A stretch of DNA of 7,846 nucleotides from Cesiribacter sp. (GCA_030147305.1 JASLAE010000485.1:1-7846); one strand, 5' to 3'. Positions 1-6,511 are shown, counted from the first letter of the stretch. Notes: a model not told the origin generated them from the sequence alone. Numbers and translations are program-made.

Positions 1-82
1 TTCTGCCTGGAATTGTTGAACAACAGGAAATGCCTAAGTAGCAGGCAAAATGCATTTGTGTAGAGGGGTAACTTATCCTAAA

Positions 83-155
83 ATCACAACCGTTCGTTCC
101 CAATGGTTGAGAGAACGCCTTGCGCCCTAAAGTAGTGAAGAGGAGCCGTTGTGAT
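83..155 (+). other. possible nested stem structure before the phosphoesterase pseudogene
   Basis: An 8-bp inverted repeat, ATCACAAC (83-90) and GTTGTGAT (148-155), encloses a shorter one, CGTTC (91-95) and GAACG (113-117). On RNA this could fold as a closing stem with an inner hairpin, as in a leader RNA. It ends 55 bases before the pseudogene start. It matches no riboswitch or RNA class I recognise, and short repeats 57 bases apart can arise by chance. The rest of bases 1-209 holds no convincing gene. Two short open tails stop at 39-41 and 61-63, so the end of an upstream gene could be there but cannot be identified. Confidence 0.15.
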
Positions 156-209
156 CCCACCATCTTCACCGTCACAAATGTTATTTTTCAAATTTCTTTA
201 TCGCCTGAC

Positions 210-867
210 ATGAAAAACAGAAGAGAGTTTCTTAAGTATTTAGGATTGACCGCCGGAGGATGAGGTTCATTAGGGCTGATGACATTAGACCTGCCTGCTG
301 CCTTAAACCCTTTTTCGGCACCTCACAAGCCTATTAAAGTAAAAGGCAGGGTCACAAGCAAAGGGGGGCTACAAGGGGTAGTGGTAACAGATGGCCAGTC
401 TGTAGTCAGTACCGATCAGCAGGGTTATTACGAAATGACCAGCCATCACAGGCGTGAATTTTTGTACCTGAGCCTGCCGGCCGGGTATCAGATACCCCGA
501 CAGGAAAACGATTCGGCGGCTTTCTTCAATAAGCTGGATAAGCGTAAGGAAGAAGTGAGTTTGGCCTTTGAGCTGCAGCCACTGGAAACGAGGTATGTAT
601 TACCCTTAGGAACACTCCTTTAGTGTTTGGAACTGGGATCCTGCCTGTAAAGTATTCTGGTACGAAGATGGGATTAGACAAGGGGAAATGGAGCGAAGAG
701 TGGCCCTGGATCCGCTAAGCATTGAACTACATACAGGGCCTGAACTGCCACAGCGAAGAAAGTGGGTGGAGCCTCAATTGACTGACCATATGTTTTTCTT
801 CAAGCCCGAAGACAGGGCACGGAAGTTAGTGGTAGAAGTAGTTGACCGCTTTGGTAACACTTTTTAA
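210..867 (+). pseudogene. decayed Tat-exported calcineurin-like phosphoesterase, catalytic domain deleted
   Basis: The ATG at 210 opens a twin-arginine signal peptide (MKNRREFLKYLGLTAGG). It is interrupted by an in-frame TGA at 261-263, one base from the Gly codon GGA. The same frame then runs to a TAG at 621-623. It encodes a segment (KGRVTSKGGLQGVVVTDG, then TDQQGYYEM and LPAGYQIP) typical of the N-terminal beta-sandwich domain of calcineurin-like phosphoesterases (MetallophosN type). After about base 622 a different frame takes over (NWDPACKVFWYEDG, then LTDHMFFFKP and VVDRFGNTF) and ends at TAA 865-867. This matches the C-terminal MetallophosC domain. The intervening metallophosphatase domain, roughly 250-280 residues with its Asp/His/Asn metal ligands, is absent. 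Three lesions (nonsense codon, internal deletion, frame change) show that no active enzyme can be made. The intact ancestor was probably a periplasmic phosphoesterase. An internal ATG at 279 could still yield a 114-residue fragment, but without a signal peptide. Confidence 0.85.
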
Positions 868-1152
868 AAAGAAATAAATACCTAAAGCAAAGCACTTAAG
901 CTCATGATGTGTGGCTGTTTATAGATGTGCCACAATTCACGCCGTCAGTGGAATTCATTTTCTGTGAAATCTGCCTTTAGCACTATAAACTATAGCGATG
1001 GAAAGGCTAAAGATCGCGGAAGCAGATAAAGTTTATACATTATCGGATTGTTATAGCTTATTGCTATAGTCTCCATTTAACTTCATTAATGCATAATTTT
1101 CTAGTGATTAACTGAAGAGGAAGGTTTGATAACTTTGATCTAAAACCTTTTT
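868..1152. other. intergenic region upstream of the PhoD-type phosphatase
   Basis: No coding frame is convincing in these 285 bases. There are two weak hairpins: TGTGGC/GCCACA at 910-915 and 929-934, and TATAGC/GCTATA at 1052-1057 and 1063-1068 with a 5-base loop. Neither has a T tract, so neither looks like a terminator. Three (T/A)TAACT copies lie at 1077, 1108 and 1129, spaced 31 and 21 bases, the last inside the candidate promoter box. They could be regulator half-sites, but this is weak. Confidence 0.4.
1130..1137 (+). promoter_or_regulatory. candidate Bacteroidota -7 promoter box for the phosphatase gene
   Basis: TAACTTTG is an exact match to the Bacteroidota -7 consensus TAnnTTTG. It lies 15 bases before the ATG at 1153, which would leave only a very short leader. 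I see no TTG (-33 element) at the usual 17-23 bases upstream. The same octamer occurs on the other strand before the gene at 6685-7017. Confidence 0.3.
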
Positions 1153-3240
1153 ATGAAACCACTTTTTGCAGTAACTTTTTTCCTCCTCAGTAGTCTGGGC
1201 ATGCAGGCACAGCAGTTTGACAGTCCTACCAAGGTGCAACACCTGGCCCAAAAGCGCTTGGAACGTAACGGCGAGCAAAATAATCAACAGTTGCCTTACG
1301 ATGAAAGGCTGAAACCTTTCTACCACGGCGTAGCCTCAGGAGATCCCCTTGTTGATCGGGTTATCATATGGACGCGCGTGACACCCGACAAAAATGTACC
1401 GGTAAACGTACACTACCTGGTATCTAAAGATACTTCCTTTGCACCCTCCAGCATTGTTAAACGAGGCCGAACGCTCACAGATGCCAGCAGGGACTACACT
1501 GTTAAAGTAGATGTAGAAGGGCTTGAACCTGCGACTACTTACTATTACTATTTTAGCACAGGCAGATACAATTCCATCATTGGACGTACCCGTACGGCAC
1601 CTGCCCATGCAGAGACAGATCAGCTACGCTTTGCTGTTGTATCCTGTAGCAACTATCAGGCAGGCTATTTCAACGCGTACCGAGCCATCGCGCAACGTAA
1701 AGATTTAGATGCTGTAATTCACCTCGGTGACTACATTTATGAATATGGAGGAGGGGAAGGCACCTATGGTTACGCTGCTGACCGTCCGGAACGTATCAAC
1801 GTGCCAGATACAGAAATTTTGACACTCGCTGATTACAGAACCCGGTATTCACTGTATCGATTAGATCCGGATTTGAGAGCGGCACACCAGCAGCATCCTT
1901 TTCTGCCTATTTGGGATGATCATGAATCTGCCAATGATGCTTATGAACATGGCGCAGAAAACCACAATGCCGGTGAAGGTAGCTGGGAAGAAAGAAAAGC
2001 TATTTCCAAAAAAGTATACTTTGAATGGATGCCCATCAGAGCGCAGGTAGAAAACAAAATCTATCGTACGATTCGCTATGGAAATCTTGCTGACATCATG
2101 ATGGTAGACACACGCTTGGAAGCACGAGATGAACAGATTAATGATATCACTAATCCTGCTCTGTATTCCCCCAATAGAACCCTGCTGGGTCAAACTCAGA
2201 AACAGTGGCTACTGGATCAGTTGCAATCATCAACAGCCAAATGGAAGATAGTTGCGAATCAGGTAATTTTTTCTGAATTCCATGTAGGCTGGGCTGCGAA
2301 CGCACAACTAGGACAAACACCACAAAGTCTGGAAAGTCAGTTCCTGGATATCTGGGATGGATATCCTGCAGAGCGCAATAGCCTCATCGATGCCCTGGCC
2401 ACGCAGGCAACTAAAAATGTGATCATCCTCACAGGAGACTTTCACTCAACTTTCGCTTTTGATGTGGCTAAGTTTCCCTCTCCTTTTAGTCTTAGCGACC
2501 CTCTTAATGTCAGCCGCAGCGTAGGGTACGACCCTGGTACAGGAGTGGGTTCTGTAGCAGTTGAATTTGCCACTCCCAGCATTACTTCAGCAAACTTCGA
2601 TGAGAATCTGGCTGTCATAGCAGGTAGTGAAGCTGCAGGCAAAGCATTGTCCAATCAATTTGAACAACAGATAAATAACCCGCTTCCTGCACCGTACAAC
2701 ATCAATCCAAATCCCCATATGAAATATGTGGATTTAGATCAGCATGGTTACTTTATTATGGACCTAAAAGAGGATAGGGCGCAGGCAGACTGGTTTTTTA
2801 TGAATACTATTCTTGAAAAAAGCGTAGCTGAATCTTTTGGGAGAGGATTGTTTACTACTGATGGTACCCAACGACTGCAGTTTGCCCCAGATGCGTCCCC
2901 TGCAAAAGATCAACCGTCTGCCCTGGCTCCTGAGCAGCCAATCAACAGCAATGCAACAAAAGAAAAGAAGGAATTTGGAACCGTATTTGGCGTTTATCCT
3001 AATCCTGTAGAAGGTGGTAGCAACATCTACATTAATTATGGAATCATGTACGGCGGCACAGTAATCATCAGCCTTAAAAATCTAAATGGTGAAGCTGTTG
3101 TAAAATTGTCGGAGCAGCAGCTCAATCCTGGAAACCACACCCTAGCCTATCAATTACCCAACGCGCTTAAAAAAGGGGTTTACCTCCTGAATTTTGAAAC
3201 TCCGGATGGTAGCTTCTCCTATAGAATAGTTGTGCAATAA
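1153..3240 (+). CDS. phoD: secreted PhoD-type alkaline phosphatase/phosphodiesterase with T9SS sorting domain
   Basis: A 695-residue extracellular enzyme expected to hydrolyse phosphate mono- and diesters for phosphate scavenging. Residues 1-19 form a Sec signal peptide, probably cut after A19 before QQF; there is no twin-arginine motif, although many PhoD proteins use Tat. Residues 56-150 (YHGVASGDP, then VIIWTRVTP) are the PhoD N-terminal domain. Residues about 158-545 are the metallophosphatase domain. Its family landmarks are VSCSNY (C165), HLGDYIYEY (D193, Y196), WDDHE (D255, D256, H257), D319/R321 and TGDFH (D429, H431). These match the Fe/Ca-dependent PhoD metal-site layout, so the enzyme looks intact. 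A Pro/Ala-rich linker (about 580-610) leads to a beta-sandwich tail (612-695) starting VYPNP and ending FSYRIVVQ, which is a type A T9SS sorting domain. The protein is therefore probably exported across the outer membrane and anchored or released. The start is fixed by the signal peptide. Regulation by phosphate starvation is likely but is not shown by a recognisable box. Confidence 0.93.
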   Translation: MKPLFAVTFFLLSSLGMQAQQFDSPTKVQHLAQKRLERNGEQNNQQLPYDERLKPFYHGVASGDPLVDRVIIWTRVTPDKNVPVNVHYLVSKDTSFAPSSIVKRGRTLTDASRDYTVKVDVEGLEPATTYYYYFSTGRYNSIIGRTRTAPAHAETDQLRFAVVSCSNYQAGYFNAYRAIAQRKDLDAVIHLGDYIYEYGGGEGTYGYAADRPERINVPDTEILTLADYRTRYSLYRLDPDLRAAHQQHPFLPIWDDHESANDAYEHGAENHNAGEGSWEERKAISKKVYFEWMPIRAQVENKIYRTIRYGNLADIMMVDTRLEARDEQINDITNPALYSPNRTLLGQTQKQWLLDQLQSSTAKWKIVANQVIFSEFHVGWAANAQLGQTPQSLESQFLDIWDGYPAERNSLIDALATQATKNVIILTGDFHSTFAFDVAKFPSPFSLSDPLNVSRSVGYDPGTGVGSVAVEFATPSITSANFDENLAVIAGSEAAGKALSNQFEQQINNPLPAPYNINPNPHMKYVDLDQHGYFIMDLKEDRAQADWFFMNTILEKSVAESFGRGLFTTDGTQRLQFAPDASPAKDQPSALAPEQPINSNATKEKKEFGTVFGVYPNPVEGGSNIYINYGIMYGGTVIISLKNLNGEAVVKLSEQQLNPGNHTLAYQLPNALKKGVYLLNFETPDGSFSYRIVVQ

Positions 3241-3405
3241 TGCATGTCTGAGAAGTAATCGTACGAATTTAAGAATCAATAGGGGCATCACGGATGCAAC
3301 TGTTTTGATCTGTATATACCCTGGCCAGTTTTCTCCATCACCAGCCAAGTGGAAAAAAGGAGCTTTGCTTTTGACTAGTTTAGTACAATTGTTTGATTGG
3401 TTTAT

Positions 3406-3437
3406 AACAACCTAACCTAATCAGGTTAGGTTGTTTT
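3406..3437 (+). terminator. intrinsic terminator after the PhoD gene
   Basis: Perfect 13-bp stem AACAACCTAACCT (3406-3418) / AGGTTAGGTTGTT (3423-3435) with loop AATC, running into a short T stretch (TTTT, 3434-3437). It lies 166 bases past the phosphatase stop codon. The T tail is short, but the stem is long and exact. It separates the phosphatase transcript from the downstream transporter gene. Confidence 0.8.
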
Positions 3438-3894
3438 CAAATGAGACTGCAGGTAAACAAAAGTAGTTATTCCCCATACTTCTTAAACCTCTAATGCGCA
3501 GCTTTCTATTTTCTTGTATGGTTGTGATCGATCCACAAACAGCAAGCTCCCCCTGTGTAATACCCTGTCAGTAAGCGTACAGACTATAGTGAATGTTGAT
3601 TCAAGCCTGGCGGCAGCCAGCTTTGTTGTGGCATCTGCTTTATGAGATGTGGAGTTACAACAGCTGTTTACGACTGTCGGTACTGCGTACGCATTGTCTG
3701 CTTCATCTTGGGTAACAGGGTCCCGCAACATATTAAGATTTATTGTACCCTCAATGATGTAGCTGAAGGAAGGAGAGTTTACCCTTTTGTTTAGTACTAA
3801 GGATGAACTTAATGATTAAATAACCTTCTTTTTGATCTCAACTTCAACGTGGAATAGTATAGTAAAATGAAAGATAACAGAGGGGACAAAGGAC
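3438..3894. other. non-coding or weakly coding gap before the transporter gene
   Basis: Together with 3241-3405 this makes a 654-base stretch between two confident genes. It contains the terminator at 3406-3437 and one doubtful reverse ORF (3483-3731). No TAnnTTTG box was found upstream of the transporter start. AGGGG at 3881-3885, followed by a 9-base spacer, is a possible ribosome-binding site for the ATG at 3895. No repeats or RNA genes were recognised. Confidence 0.5.
3483..3731 (-). CDS. doubtful small hypothetical protein (82 aa)
   Basis: An 82-residue open frame on the reverse strand. Its ATG at 3729-3731 has an A/T-rich leader (AATCTTAAT), as is common in Bacteroidota, but no Shine-Dalgarno sequence. 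The product shows no signal peptide, membrane segment or motif I recognise. It has three Cys residues (two adjacent, in NSCCNS) and mixed composition without heptads. It occupies an otherwise empty gap, so it is not a shadow of a known gene. Nothing else supports it, and it may be a chance ORF or the remnant of a lost gene. No function is proposed. Confidence 0.2.
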   Translation of the reverse strand: MLRDPVTQDEADNAYAVPTVVNSCCNSTSHKADATTKLAAARLESTFTIVCTLTDRVLHRGSLLFVDRSQPYKKIESCALEV

Positions 3895-4851
3895 ATGCTG
3901 GAGTCGATACTGCTGCCGTTAATCGGAGGATTGATTTTATTTCTCTACGCATTAAACTATCTGTCTGAAAGTTTAGAAGCAGTAGCTGACGATAAACTAC
4001 GCTTTTACCTGGATAAGCTTACCCGTAACTTATTTACCGGCATTGTTTCCGGTACCATCGTCACTGTTTTGCTGGATTCTTCTTCTGCAGTGATCATCAT
4101 GACCATTGCCTTGGTTAAGTCCAAAGCTTTAAACTTTCGGCAGGCCATTGGTATTGTGATGGGCGCAAACATTGGCACCACCATCTCCAGCCAAATCATT
4201 GCTATGGATGTTGGTAAATATTCGTCTGTGCTGATGGCTGTTGGTTTCCTGCTGCTGATGGTGGGTCGCAAACAAATTCTTAAAAATATTGGACGGGTCC
4301 TGTTAGGCTTTGGGCTGATTTTTTTTGGGCTGTATGTGGTAGAAGAATCGGTGGAGCCGTTAAGAGAAAGTGCTGGTTTTACAGAGTGGATGCTGTCACT
4401 GGAAAGTCCGCTGAAAGGTGTTGGCATAGGTGCACTGGTTACAGTTATTGTTCAATCCTCTTCAGCTACAGTAGGCATGGTCATTGCCTTGGGCGCTAAA
4501 AAATTGGTGACCATTCATGCAGCAATTGCAATTATGATGGGAGCAGAGTTAGGTACCTGCTCAGATACACTGCTGGCCTCTATCGGTAGGAGCCGGCAAG
4601 CCATAAAAACTGGGCTTTTTCACCTTTTCTTCAATATCATCTCCATTGTTCTTGGGCTGCTGTTATTTGATTATTTTGTGCAACTGGTCTTGGCTATATC
4701 GGGCAATGCATCACTAGGGCGGGAAATTGCCAATGCCCATCTATTCTTCAACTGTTTAGGTGTTCTCCTTTTTATTCCATTTGTTCCACTAATGGAAAAA
4801 TTAGTGAATCATATCATTAAGGAAAGAGAGGAAGCCGTTGTAACTACTTAG
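3895..4851 (+). CDS. Na+/phosphate symporter family protein (short form, no PhoU domain)
   Basis: A 318-residue inner-membrane protein of the Na/Pi-cotransporter family (Na_Pi_cotrans). It has about eight hydrophobic segments arranged as two related repeats. Repeat 1 (about 42-98) carries DSSSA (61-65) and GANIGTT (90-96). Repeat 2 (about 167-225) carries QSSSAT (187-192) and GAELGTCSDT (216-225). The paired QSSS loops form the substrate site in NaPi-II-type carriers. Here the first one reads DSSS instead of QSSS. Many bacterial relatives (YjbB/NptA type) run to about 540 residues with a C-terminal PhoU-like domain. This one stops after the membrane part with a short charged tail, which suggests a minimal form rather than truncation because the frame and both repeats are intact. 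Expected function is Na+-coupled phosphate movement. Direction is uncertain, since E. coli YjbB has been linked to export. Its position after a secreted phosphatase favours a role in phosphate homeostasis. AGGGG at 3881 could serve as ribosome-binding site. Its 3' end faces the convergent gene at 4932-5354, 80 bases away. Confidence 0.88.
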   Translation: MLESILLPLIGGLILFLYALNYLSESLEAVADDKLRFYLDKLTRNLFTGIVSGTIVTVLLDSSSAVIIMTIALVKSKALNFRQAIGIVMGANIGTTISSQIIAMDVGKYSSVLMAVGFLLLMVGRKQILKNIGRVLLGFGLIFFGLYVVEESVEPLRESAGFTEWMLSLESPLKGVGIGALVTVIVQSSSATVGMVIALGAKKLVTIHAAIAIMMGAELGTCSDTLLASIGRSRQAIKTGLFHLFFNIISIVLGLLLFDYFVQLVLAISGNASLGREIANAHLFFNCLGVLLFIPFVPLMEKLVNHIIKEREEAVVTT

Positions 4852-4931
4852 GATCTTAATAGTATAGAGTGAAATGCACGGTTGAAGCGTAAGAATCCTA
4901 TGGATTGATGCTTGCTTCCCACTTTCTAAGG

Positions 4932-5354
4932 CTAGGTTAAACGCCTGCTCATCCAGGCATGGATCTGTCCAAAGCTGATGAATACTTTTACTAGCCTTTC
5001 CATAATTACTGCATCGTATCTAATCAACAGGGCGTTAGGGCTGTATTTACTGGGAGTGTTGGTTTTATGCGCAACAGGTTCCATCACGTCTGTCAAAGGT
5101 GAGCGCTGCAACAGGGTTAATCGCTCCCCCACACGTTCTTGATAGAAACGCCTAAACAAAACATTCTGCTGACTTGCCTTAAATCCCTGCTGAAGGTAAT
5201 ATGACTGATGTCCTTCCGGTAAGCTGTCTATAAATTCCTGAAAGTGCTCCTCTGAAGGACCCTGGGATAGTACCTTATAATATTCCTGAATGATGCTTAC
5301 ACCAGAATTTGAAGGTGTTGTGATAGGAGGAGTCATGCTCGAGAATTTGTTCAT
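4932..5354 (-). CDS. uncharacterised small protein, paralogue of 6685-7017
   Basis: A predicted soluble protein of 140 residues (about 134 if the second ATG at 5334-5336 is used) of a family I do not recognise. After a Ser/Thr/Pro-rich N-terminus comes a conserved core, residues about 24-76: EYYKVL, EEHF, DSLPEG, YYLQQGFKAS and LFRRF. This aligns without gaps to the gene at 6685-7017, with 29 of 53 positions identical. The pattern is amphipathic helix, SLPE turn, then an aromatic/basic helix, which suggests a small helical protein without membrane segments or a signal peptide. The C-terminal 60 residues are not shared with the paralogue. A TAGCTTTG box on the reverse strand (5361-5368) lies only 6 bases before the first ATG but 24 before the second, which mildly favours the shorter product. 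It is convergent with the phosphate transporter, with no obvious terminator in the 80-base gap. Reality as a gene is supported mainly by conservation with the paralogue. Confidence 0.75.
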   Translation of the reverse strand: MNKFSSMTPPITTPSNSGVSIIQEYYKVLSQGPSEEHFQEFIDSLPEGHQSYYLQQGFKASQQNVLFRRFYQERVGERLTLLQRSPLTDVMEPVAHKTNTPSKYSPNALLIRYDAVIMERLVKVFISFGQIHAWMSRRLT

Positions 5355-5360
5355 GCGCTA

Positions 5361-5368
5361 CAAAGCTA
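5361..5368 (-). promoter_or_regulatory. candidate -7 box for the small gene at 4932-5354
   Basis: On the reverse strand this reads TAGCTTTG, an exact TAnnTTTG match. A transcript starting about 7 bases downstream would barely include the ATG at 5354 but would fit the ATG at 5336. No convincing -33 TTG is present, so this remains a candidate. Confidence 0.3.
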
Positions 5369-5752
5369 TCTGTCTGGTAAGAATTATTGATGATGTCAGT
5401 TTTAAGATATCATTACCTGATAAGTTGAGCGCTACACCTGACACTGCCCTTATTCCTGTTGCATGGGTTTTTTACTAATGCGAAGTAATTGTTGTTTTTC
5501 ATAAACACAATTTCGTTAAAGCTTAATGCAGATCTGTTGGTAAGCCACACATGAATGAAGAACTTTGGTGCAACAGTAGTGTACGCTTCACAAAGGTTGC
5601 CAGACTTGGCCCTGTCCGGCTTCTTTTTGGAGGAAGAATTTTTAAAATTCGGGCTCATGCAAGCTGTAGCCTTGCTAAAGCATGACCCGATGCTTTTTGC
5701 AAATTGCTACAGATGCATTATGAAATTCCACAGGTGAATAAAATATAAAAAC
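5369..5752. other. intergenic stretch without a convincing gene
   Basis: These bases lie between a leftward and a rightward gene. Short open frames exist on both strands: a 60-residue forward one at 5555-5737 and an 81-residue reverse one at 5413-5658, overlapping each other. Neither has a recognisable domain or start signal. A 29-residue reverse ORF beginning at the ATG at 5500-5502 has a typical A-rich start (MKNNNYFALVKN) but no further support. The only clear structure is the hairpin at 5677-5698, described separately. Confidence 0.4.
5677..5698 (+). terminator. terminator-like hairpin with no obvious upstream gene
   Basis: Stem AAAGCAT (5677-5683) / ATGCTTT (5690-5696), loop GACCCG, then further T residues (five T in a row, 5694-5698). 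This is an intrinsic-terminator layout on the forward strand, though the stem is only 7 bp and AT-rich. No supported forward gene precedes it. It lies 54 bases before the coiled-coil gene, so it may end a small RNA or act as an attenuator in that gene's leader. Confidence 0.35.
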
Positions 5753-5974
5753 ATGAATGAAGGAATGATTGAAAACATTCTCAATAAACTGAATGCAATA
5801 GAAGGTCAGTTACAGGAGGTAAACGTTAAAGTTGACGCTGTACAACAAGAGGTAAATAAGCTCAACGAGAAATGGAAGGGGTACACGATAGAGGATGTCG
5901 TAAGCCGGCTAAAACACGTCAATATCACCCTTAATAATATAGAGGTAGCCTTGGATGAAGTTGCGAATGATTAA
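5753..5974 (+). CDS. small coiled-coil protein (73 aa)
   Basis: A 73-residue, highly charged, cysteine-free protein with no signal peptide or membrane segment. Residues about 5-41 carry Leu/Ile/Val at heptad spacing (ILNKLNAIEGQLQEVNVKVD and onward to VNKLNEKW), a strong coiled-coil signature. A short break (KGYT) is followed by a second amphipathic helix (about 46-72, IEDVVSRLKHV then LNNIEVALDEV). Such proteins usually form parallel dimers or trimers, or act as oligomerisation or partner-binding adaptors, but no specific family is recognised. The ATG sits behind an A-rich leader (AATATAAAAAC), typical of Bacteroidota starts. The nearest promoter-like box is TAGCCTTG (5667-5674, one mismatch), which overlaps the region of the hairpin at 5677-5698. 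Downstream, two small hairpins (6031-6045 and 6050-6071) and the strong terminator at 6105-6143 probably end this transcript. The composition makes it very likely a real gene; its role is unknown. Confidence 0.7.
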   Translation: MNEGMIENILNKLNAIEGQLQEVNVKVDAVQQEVNKLNEKWKGYTIEDVVSRLKHVNITLNNIEVALDEVAND

Positions 5975-6030
5975 CGTGGACAAGCAAGTATAGGCATGTC
6001 TCATAGCATTCGTTTTTTGGAGTTCATCCC

Positions 6031-6071
6031 TGGTTACATTAACCATTGGTCAGGTTTATAAGATCACCTGA
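6031..6071 (+). repeat. two tandem short hairpins downstream of the coiled-coil gene
   Basis: TGGTTA (6031-6036) / TAACCA (6040-6045) with a 3-base CAT loop is followed at once by TCAGGT (6050-6055) / ACCTGA (6066-6071). Neither has a T tract. They may be 3'-UTR structures that protect or process the transcript before the terminator at 6105, or they may be chance. Confidence 0.25.
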
Positions 6072-6104
6072 TGCTTTGTCAATTTATAATCCTCTTCATT
6101 TCGT

Positions 6105-6143
6105 CACAGAAAAAGCCAGCTTCTTGAGCTGGCTTTTTCTGTG
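6105..6143. terminator. strong bidirectional intrinsic terminator
   Basis: A perfect 17-bp stem, CACAGAAAAAGCCAGCT (6105-6121) / AGCTGGCTTTTTCTGTG (6127-6143), with loop TCTTG. The GC-rich core (AGCCAGCT) is flanked by A5 on one side and T5 on the other, so it works as a Rho-independent terminator read from either strand. It closes the unit of the coiled-coil gene and insulates the ORF at 6212. Confidence 0.9.
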
Positions 6144-6211
6144 TTAACCGAATGTTATGCCATCTTCTTCTTAGCTTTACCGTATATCTTAAAAGAGTAT
6201 GGTAATCTGCT

Positions 6212-6511
6212 ATGGAAGCATGCGGTTCAACTTCTGCACCTGAAAATCTCCTTTCTGCATCTGTGCTGTCAGCAGTTGTACTGACTATCGAGAAACACAT
6301 CTGCAAAACAGTAAACTATCCAGGCCGTAAAGCAAATGATGTTCAGTCGGTGGAACCCGCTACAGTAGCGATGGCTGTTGCGTACACAAATCTGTTGATA
6401 GATGATTCGCATATAGCAACGCAATATCATATAAAGATGCTACAAAGCTATTTCACTATAGAAGAAATACACGCTTTAACTCAATTCATCATAGAAAAAG
6501 CGATGTTGTAA
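6212..6511 (+). CDS. small protein resembling a carboxymuconolactone decarboxylase/AhpD C-terminus
   Basis: A 99-residue frame. From about residue 50 it reads PATVAMAVAYTNLL, then HIKMLQSYFTIEEIHALT, then FIIEKAM. This resembles the last third of carboxymuconolactone decarboxylase/AhpD-like proteins, in which an alanine-rich helix is followed by a ..hF(s/t)xEEIxxLT.. helix. The family's CxxC-xxxH active-site segment is absent; the only cysteines are C4 and C31, not spaced as CxxC. It could be a degenerate or partial relative, a truncated gene that lost its front half, or an unrelated helical protein. A stop codon lies 3 codons upstream in frame, so no longer product is possible here. There is no Shine-Dalgarno sequence; TAGCTTTA (6172-6179) is one base off the -7 consensus and 32 bases before the ATG. 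Its 3' end converges on the gene at 6685-7017. Confidence 0.45.
   Translation: MEACGSTSAPENLLSASVLSAVVLTIEKHICKTVNYPGRKANDVQSVEPATVAMAVAYTNLLIDDSHIATQYHIKMLQSYFTIEEIHALTQFIIEKAML

Noticed and set aside
261..263. TGA in the Tat signal as recoding (selenocysteine or readthrough) rather than a nonsense mutation
   Set aside because: A signal peptide has no need for selenocysteine, no SECIS-like hairpin is evident just after it, and the gene has also lost its catalytic domain and frame.
1336..2193. Reverse and alternative-frame open frames inside the PhoD gene (1336-1608, 1523-1708, 1861-2193 and similar)
   Set aside because: They overlap a full-length, motif-complete gene and show no independent start signal or conserved motif.
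3154..3415. Short open frames across the end of the PhoD gene (3154-3348 reverse, 3230-3415 forward)
   Set aside because: The reverse one runs antisense into the T9SS sorting domain; the forward one overlaps the phosphatase stop and runs into the terminator stem. Neither resembles a protein family.
4005..4427. 140-residue reverse open frame inside the phosphate symporter gene
   Set aside because: It lies fully antisense to a confidently identified membrane protein and its composition (Ser/Thr/Pro/Ile-rich) is what reverse reading of hydrophobic codons gives; no domain seen.
1153..4851. PhoD and the phosphate symporter as one operon
   Set aside because: A 13-bp-stem terminator at 3406-3437 and a 654-base gap separate them.
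5290..5658. Overlapping forward (5290-5478) and reverse (5413-5658) open frames
   Set aside because: The forward one is antisense to the start of the small gene at 4932-5354; the reverse one overlaps other frames, lacks a start signal and has no recognisable motif.
6079..6306. 75-residue reverse open frame across the symmetrical terminator
   Set aside because: It would translate one arm of a strong intrinsic terminator and is antisense to the 6212 ORF; the coding potential is an artefact of the palindrome.
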